Below are positions 61,379-64,000 of a DNA stretch of 64,000 bases, piece after piece; within the stretch, counting starts at the first letter, position 1; every line of letters begins with the position of its first letter. This DNA comes from Methanotorris igneus Kol 5 (GTDB taxonomy: Archaea > AGJL01 > Methanococci > Methanococcales > Methanococcaceae), in assembly GCF_000214415.1 (NCBI RefSeq), contig NC_015562.1:1054001-1118000 (forward strand). The letters run 5' to 3'. The notes beneath the pieces were generated by a model. That model ran no database searches. It was not told the DNA's origin and worked only from the letters and a program-made list of their open reading frames with translations. The position numbers and the translations under genes were made by a program.

Positions 61379-62176
61379 TTATTCTTGAATTTCTTTAATA
61401 ATTTCTATGCTTTTGGTGTCGTTTCTTTCAATAGCTATGTTTTTTATTTTTTCTAATACCTTTAAATTTTTGTTGCACAATTTTTTGTATTCTTTGCAGT
61501 ATTCTATGACATCTTTGTAATAAATCTCCAATAGATTTTTGTCATATCTTGATAATTCATAAGTTATGATACCCTTTAAAACCTCATCTCCTGAAAATAA
61601 ATACATTGGATGAAGCCATAATATTATCCTTTCCTCATCGCTCTCTATGTAATTTTTAATCTTTTCCAAATCCATAAATACATCCACATAGACCAAAACT
61701 TCCTTTTTTATTTTACTGTTTACTAAAATGCCACTCAACAAATCCTCAACCCTTGCATCAAATTCAGAGATTAATTTATCTAAATCCTCATCATCTAATT
61801 CCATCCATTTTAAAATTCTCTCTCTGTGCTCATAAGTTACGTCGCTTGTTGGGTATACGACTTCATAAGCACTGTCAACTTCAAATTCATATTCTTTTGC
61901 CTTTCTTGAGGATAAGTGGATAATCATTAATCCATCATCAACATGCTTTAAATTAACTCTTTTTAGTTTGTACTTTCTGTTCTCTACTTCAACATCTGGT
62001 AAATGTTCATAATCTTCCAAATCTCTAATGAATATTTTTTCTTTGTCGAGTGTTCTCATGTAAAATCCTTTAAATTCGACGTCCACCAAATCTGTTCTAA
62101 TTAAATCTTTGCAATACTCGTCTAAATTTTTGTAAATGTCCTGTAATACTTTGCTCGCCATTTCTTTTGCATGCAT
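61379..62176 (-). CDS. Uncharacterised methanogen protein
   Basis: 265 residues from ATG 62176 (GGTGA upstream). Soluble, alternating alpha/beta, acidic. Seen: FKGFYMRTLDKEKIFIRDLEDY, LKHVDDGLMIIHLSSRKA, YPTSDVTYEHRERIL, DARVEDLLSGILVN, RIILWLHPMYLFSGDEVLKGIITYELSRYDK. Not a family I can name; no catalytic motif stands out. Confidence 0.55.
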   Translation of the reverse strand: MHAKEMASKVLQDIYKNLDEYCKDLIRTDLVDVEFKGFYMRTLDKEKIFIRDLEDYEHLPDVEVENRKYKLKRVNLKHVDDGLMIIHLSSRKAKEYEFEVDSAYEVVYPTSDVTYEHRERILKWMELDDEDLDKLISEFDARVEDLLSGILVNSKIKKEVLVYVDVFMDLEKIKNYIESDEERIILWLHPMYLFSGDEVLKGIITYELSRYDKNLLEIYYKDVIEYCKEYKKLCNKNLKVLEKIKNIAIERNDTKSIEIIKEIQE

Positions 62177-62194
62177 AACATTCACCATTATTTG

Positions 62195-62424
62195 CCCCTA
62201 AGGAAGCTCCGCTTTTTAGAGCGGAGAGGATTTGGTATCGATGGATTTATATACAAGTTATTTCATAAATTATACGGCAAAGTCCAAAGGATTTTGCTAT
62301 TATATTCTTCGAAGGCTGCCTGACCCAGCCTGATGAACATAACCTGCCCAATGACGCCTCGGCGACGAGGATGAGAGGGTGTTCCCCATGGGAACCTCCG
62401 CCCTTTAGGCGGAGAGGAGGTCAG
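62195..62424 (+). mobile_element. Relic ends of IS200/IS605-type elements with a GC-rich folded RNA-like segment
   Basis: A hairpin GCTCCGC/GCGGAG lies at 62202-62222. From 62320 to 62424 a GC-rich segment is closed by CTGACC/GGTCAG and holds three successive perfect hairpins: CCTCG-gcga-CGAGG, GTTCCC/GGGAAC and CTCCGCC/GGCGGAG. The last resembles the right end after the tnpB at 591-624, and AATGACGCC resembles the GATGACGCCC near the end of the second tnpB. I read it as omega-RNA and right-end remains of a lost element; an independent small RNA is possible. Confidence 0.45.
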
Positions 62425-62450
62425 CTAAATAAAATCTTGCATTGATAGTA

Positions 62451-62598
62451 TATAGTGTTTGCGTTATAAATTGTCACAACCATCAATGAAATTAAATGTC
62501 TAATTATATCATTTATTTGAAATTTTACGTAAAAGTTTATTTGTATTTCAAAAATCTATTGTGGTTAAGTAAGTGCAAAAAATTCTGCAAACAACTAT
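62451..62598. repeat. MITE, TATAGTGTTTGCG subfamily
   Basis: 148 bp from TATAGTGTTTGCG to GCAAACAACTATA. AT-rich and non-coding, it lies beside the IS relics in the 62177-62688 gap, which has no gene. A further palindrome (GGCAAAACTTTGTTTTGTC) is at 62669-62687. Confidence 0.65.
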
Positions 62599-62688
62599 AA
62601 ATAGTATATAGTCTATATAGTCTCGGACATTAATAAGTGGATAATTATCATTTGGAAAAATTTTTGTGGCAAAACTTTGTTTTGTCAT

Positions 62689-63180
62689 TTATCCTCCTTC
62701 CCTTAAATACCATCCTTTATCCTTAATATTTTTAATCATTTTTCCATCATACTTTCCAATGCCTAAAAAGTCCCTATATTTGTTAAAAACAGCAACTTTA
62801 CCTTTACCATGAATTTCTAAGATTGATGATTTGAAGATATCCCTACCGTACAAAAACATTGTTTCTCCTTTTTCATTCACAATAGCGTAGTTTTTACAAA
62901 TTCCATCAGCGATTAGGGACATTCCCTCCAAAGATAGTAAAAATCTGTTTTTATTTTTCCTTGAGAACTCTCCAAATATTATGCCAAAACTATAAACCTT
63001 CTCAAAGTTCTTTAAATTTTTGATAACCTCTTTTGTTGCATACACAACATTAACCCAATTACCAACCAACGCGTATAAATTCTCAAATGGGAAGGTTTTT
63101 AGGTATTCCTCATCCACAAATCTTTTAAGTTCATGTTTAATTATCCCTATTTCCTTTTTTGTTAATGCCCTAAACTTCAT
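62689..63180 (-). CDS. PUA-domain RNA-binding protein, NIP7-like
   Basis: 163 residues. Two-domain plan of archaeal NIP7: N-terminal alpha/beta domain (KFRALTKKEIGIIKHELKRF, KVYSFGIIFGEFSRKNKNRF) and C-terminal PUA domain (TMFLYGRDIFKSSILEI, GKVAVFNKYRDFLGIGKY, KGWYLREGG). NIP7 binds pre-rRNA in large-subunit assembly in eukaryotes; the archaeal role is less clear. Confidence 0.75.
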   Translation of the reverse strand: MKFRALTKKEIGIIKHELKRFVDEEYLKTFPFENLYALVGNWVNVVYATKEVIKNLKNFEKVYSFGIIFGEFSRKNKNRFLLSLEGMSLIADGICKNYAIVNEKGETMFLYGRDIFKSSILEIHGKGKVAVFNKYRDFLGIGKYDGKMIKNIKDKGWYLREGG

Positions 63181-63272
63181 CGCCTCACCACATATTACAT
63201 TAGAAAACTCGAAAATCCAAACATACCAATGTCTTATAAATGTGATTTAAAAAATTAAAATTAAAAGAATAA

Positions 63273-63403
63273 CGCTCATCTTCAAATATCATTACTTATA
63301 CGGCAAACAAGTTTTACCATTGACAATTTTTTATATGCACCAGCCCGCAAAGCCACGATAACAGCACACTATTTATATAGGTAATCTTGAATGAACATGA
63401 GCG
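63273..63403. repeat. MITE, CGCTCAT family, copy 2 (inverted)
   Basis: 131 bp from CGCTCATCTTCA to TGAACATGAGCG. It is the reverse of the copy at 7792-7919, sharing ACGGCAAACAAGTTTTACC, GCAGCCCGCAAAGCCACGA-like and TTACCTA segments. It borders a truncated reading frame on its right. Confidence 0.8.
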
Positions 63404-63423
63404 ATCCTTAAAATTTACCGATA

Positions 63424-63519
63424 GTGGGTTTTATACTTTATGTAATGGCATTGTTAGTTTCTGGAATAGTTTATTATAAAGTATGCCGCAAAAAATTTTT
63501 AGAACATAATTGTCGCTAA
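63424..63519 (+). pseudogene. C-terminal membrane-helix fragment
   Basis: Thirty-one codons from GTG 63424: GFILYVMALLVSGIVYYKVC then RKKFLEHNCR and a stop. It has the look of the last TM helix and basic tail of a larger transporter, cut off by the MITE that ends 20 bp upstream. No ribosome-binding site, so it is probably not translated. Confidence 0.35.
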
Positions 63520-63545
63520 GAAGACACCATTTGAATGATTAAAAT

Positions 63546-64000
63546 TTACTCAATTTCATAAGACAAAAGATTTTCTTTAACTTTATTTATTTTCTCAATC
63601 TTCTCATCAACTTCTTTTTCATATTTATTTATTCTTTCCTTAAAGCTCTTTATTGCCCTCTCAACTTCTTTTGGTGCAGGGCCTCCTACAACATCCCTCA
63701 TTTTGACATTCTCATAAGGATCTAATGCCTTCTTTATTTTTTCTTCATCAATTTTTAAGTTGTATTTTTCTAAAACCTCATAAATAACCTTAATCATATC
63801 CTTTTTTTCCTCAATCGCCCTCCTTACAACTTCCCCAACAATACCATGGGCAGTTCTAAATGGAATATTGCATTCTCTAACAAGAGTATCGGCAAGTTCT
63901 GTTGCAGTTGAATAATTAGCATTTGCTAACTCTCTCATCCTATCTGCATTTACTTTTAATGTTTTTAACATACCATGTATCATTTTTATCGTGTCTATTG
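63546..64000 (-). CDS. argH: Argininosuccinate lyase, C-terminal part
   Basis: The frame is open to the window edge (IDTIKMIHGMLKTLKVN), so the start lies outside. The visible 150 codons are the C-terminal domain: ANYSTATELADTLVRE, IPFRTAHGIVGEVVRRA, and the MRDVVGGPAPKEVERAI tail typical of ArgH. The catalytic Ser loop is beyond the edge. Releases fumarate and arginine in arginine synthesis. Confidence 0.9.
   Translation of the reverse strand, partial: IDTIKMIHGMLKTLKVNADRMRELANANYSTATELADTLVRECNIPFRTAHGIVGEVVRRAIEEKKDMIKVIYEVLEKYNLKIDEEKIKKALDPYENVKMRDVVGGPAPKEVERAIKSFKERINKYEKEVDEKIEKINKVKENLLSYEIE

Noticed and set aside
62320-62424. Box C/D sRNA (TGATGA near 62331)
   Set aside because: No CTGA D box at a suitable distance and no second box pair; the hairpin layout fits an IS200/IS605 right end better.

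Overview
The window is AT-rich archaeal DNA in which the GC-rich islands are almost all structured RNA genes. It comes from a hyperthermophilic, hydrogenotrophic methanogen of the Methanocaldococcaceae (Methanocaldococcus or Methanotorris type). The grounds are the acetyl-CoA decarbonylase/synthase subunits CdhD and CdhE, two proteins that look like FeGP-cofactor makers for [Fe]-hydrogenase (HcgA, HcgE), PolD small subunit and PriL, glycerol-1-phosphate dehydrogenase and GGGP synthase for ether lipids, a sulfide-dependent type THI4, archaeal rRNA with bulge-helix-bulge processing stems, and local gene orders that I remember from Methanocaldococcus jannaschii. Protein names come from motif and family recognition only; no database search was run.

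Layout. 1-2.4 kb: the 3' part of an IS200/IS605-type tnpB lying directly upstream of leuA. 2.4-3.7 kb: a small CRISPR array without cas genes, decayed at its distal end and fused to the 3' end of birA. 3.7-7.7 kb: biotin ligase, a three-gene RPA-like cluster, purT. 7.8-17.3 kb: an accessory island of small membrane proteins, two near-identical SpoIIM/DUF95 proteins, HicBA, a small Gly-rich hydrophobic peptide behind a structured leader, Yip1-like proteins, a surface protein, a TPR protein and an ABC exporter. This is the best candidate for a new system; its parts list resembles bacterial circular-bacteriocin loci. 17.5-35.7 kb: a cytosine methyltransferase, replication genes (priL, DP1), GGGP synthase, homoserine dehydrogenase, cdhD/cdhE, DHQ synthase II, hexuloisomerase, an intron-containing tRNA-Trp, rio2, korA and a SelA-like PLP protein. 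36.1-41.5 kb: a 16S-23S-5S operon without spacer tRNA-Ala, then RNase P RNA. 41.5-43.3 kb: the remains of an integrated element (tyrosine integrase, frameshifted gene, HTH regulator with palindromic operator). 43.3-64 kb: glyS, a CitG-like gene, rdgB, a three-hairpin H/ACA guide RNA, ppaC, hemL, a helical-repeat gene broken by a tnpB element, an acylphosphatase fusion, egsA, hcgA, thi4, truD, hcgE, a NIP7-like gene and the C-terminal part of argH.

The intergenic DNA is crowded with short inverted-repeat elements. One MITE-like family has ends TATAGTYGTKTGCG, is often nested, and carries a smaller GGCAAAAC/GTTTTGCC palindrome; a second family has ends CGCTCAT. These elements form the immediate 5' region of hemL, flank the guide RNA, and appear to have truncated genes.

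The strongest new observation is the minus-strand RNA at 47840-48080. It has three hairpins, each closed by a long stem and followed by ACA, and each carries pocket sequences that match, with exact 14-nt spacing, a uridine in functional centres of the 23S rRNA encoded in this window (helix 69 loop, A-loop and peptidyl-transferase centre).
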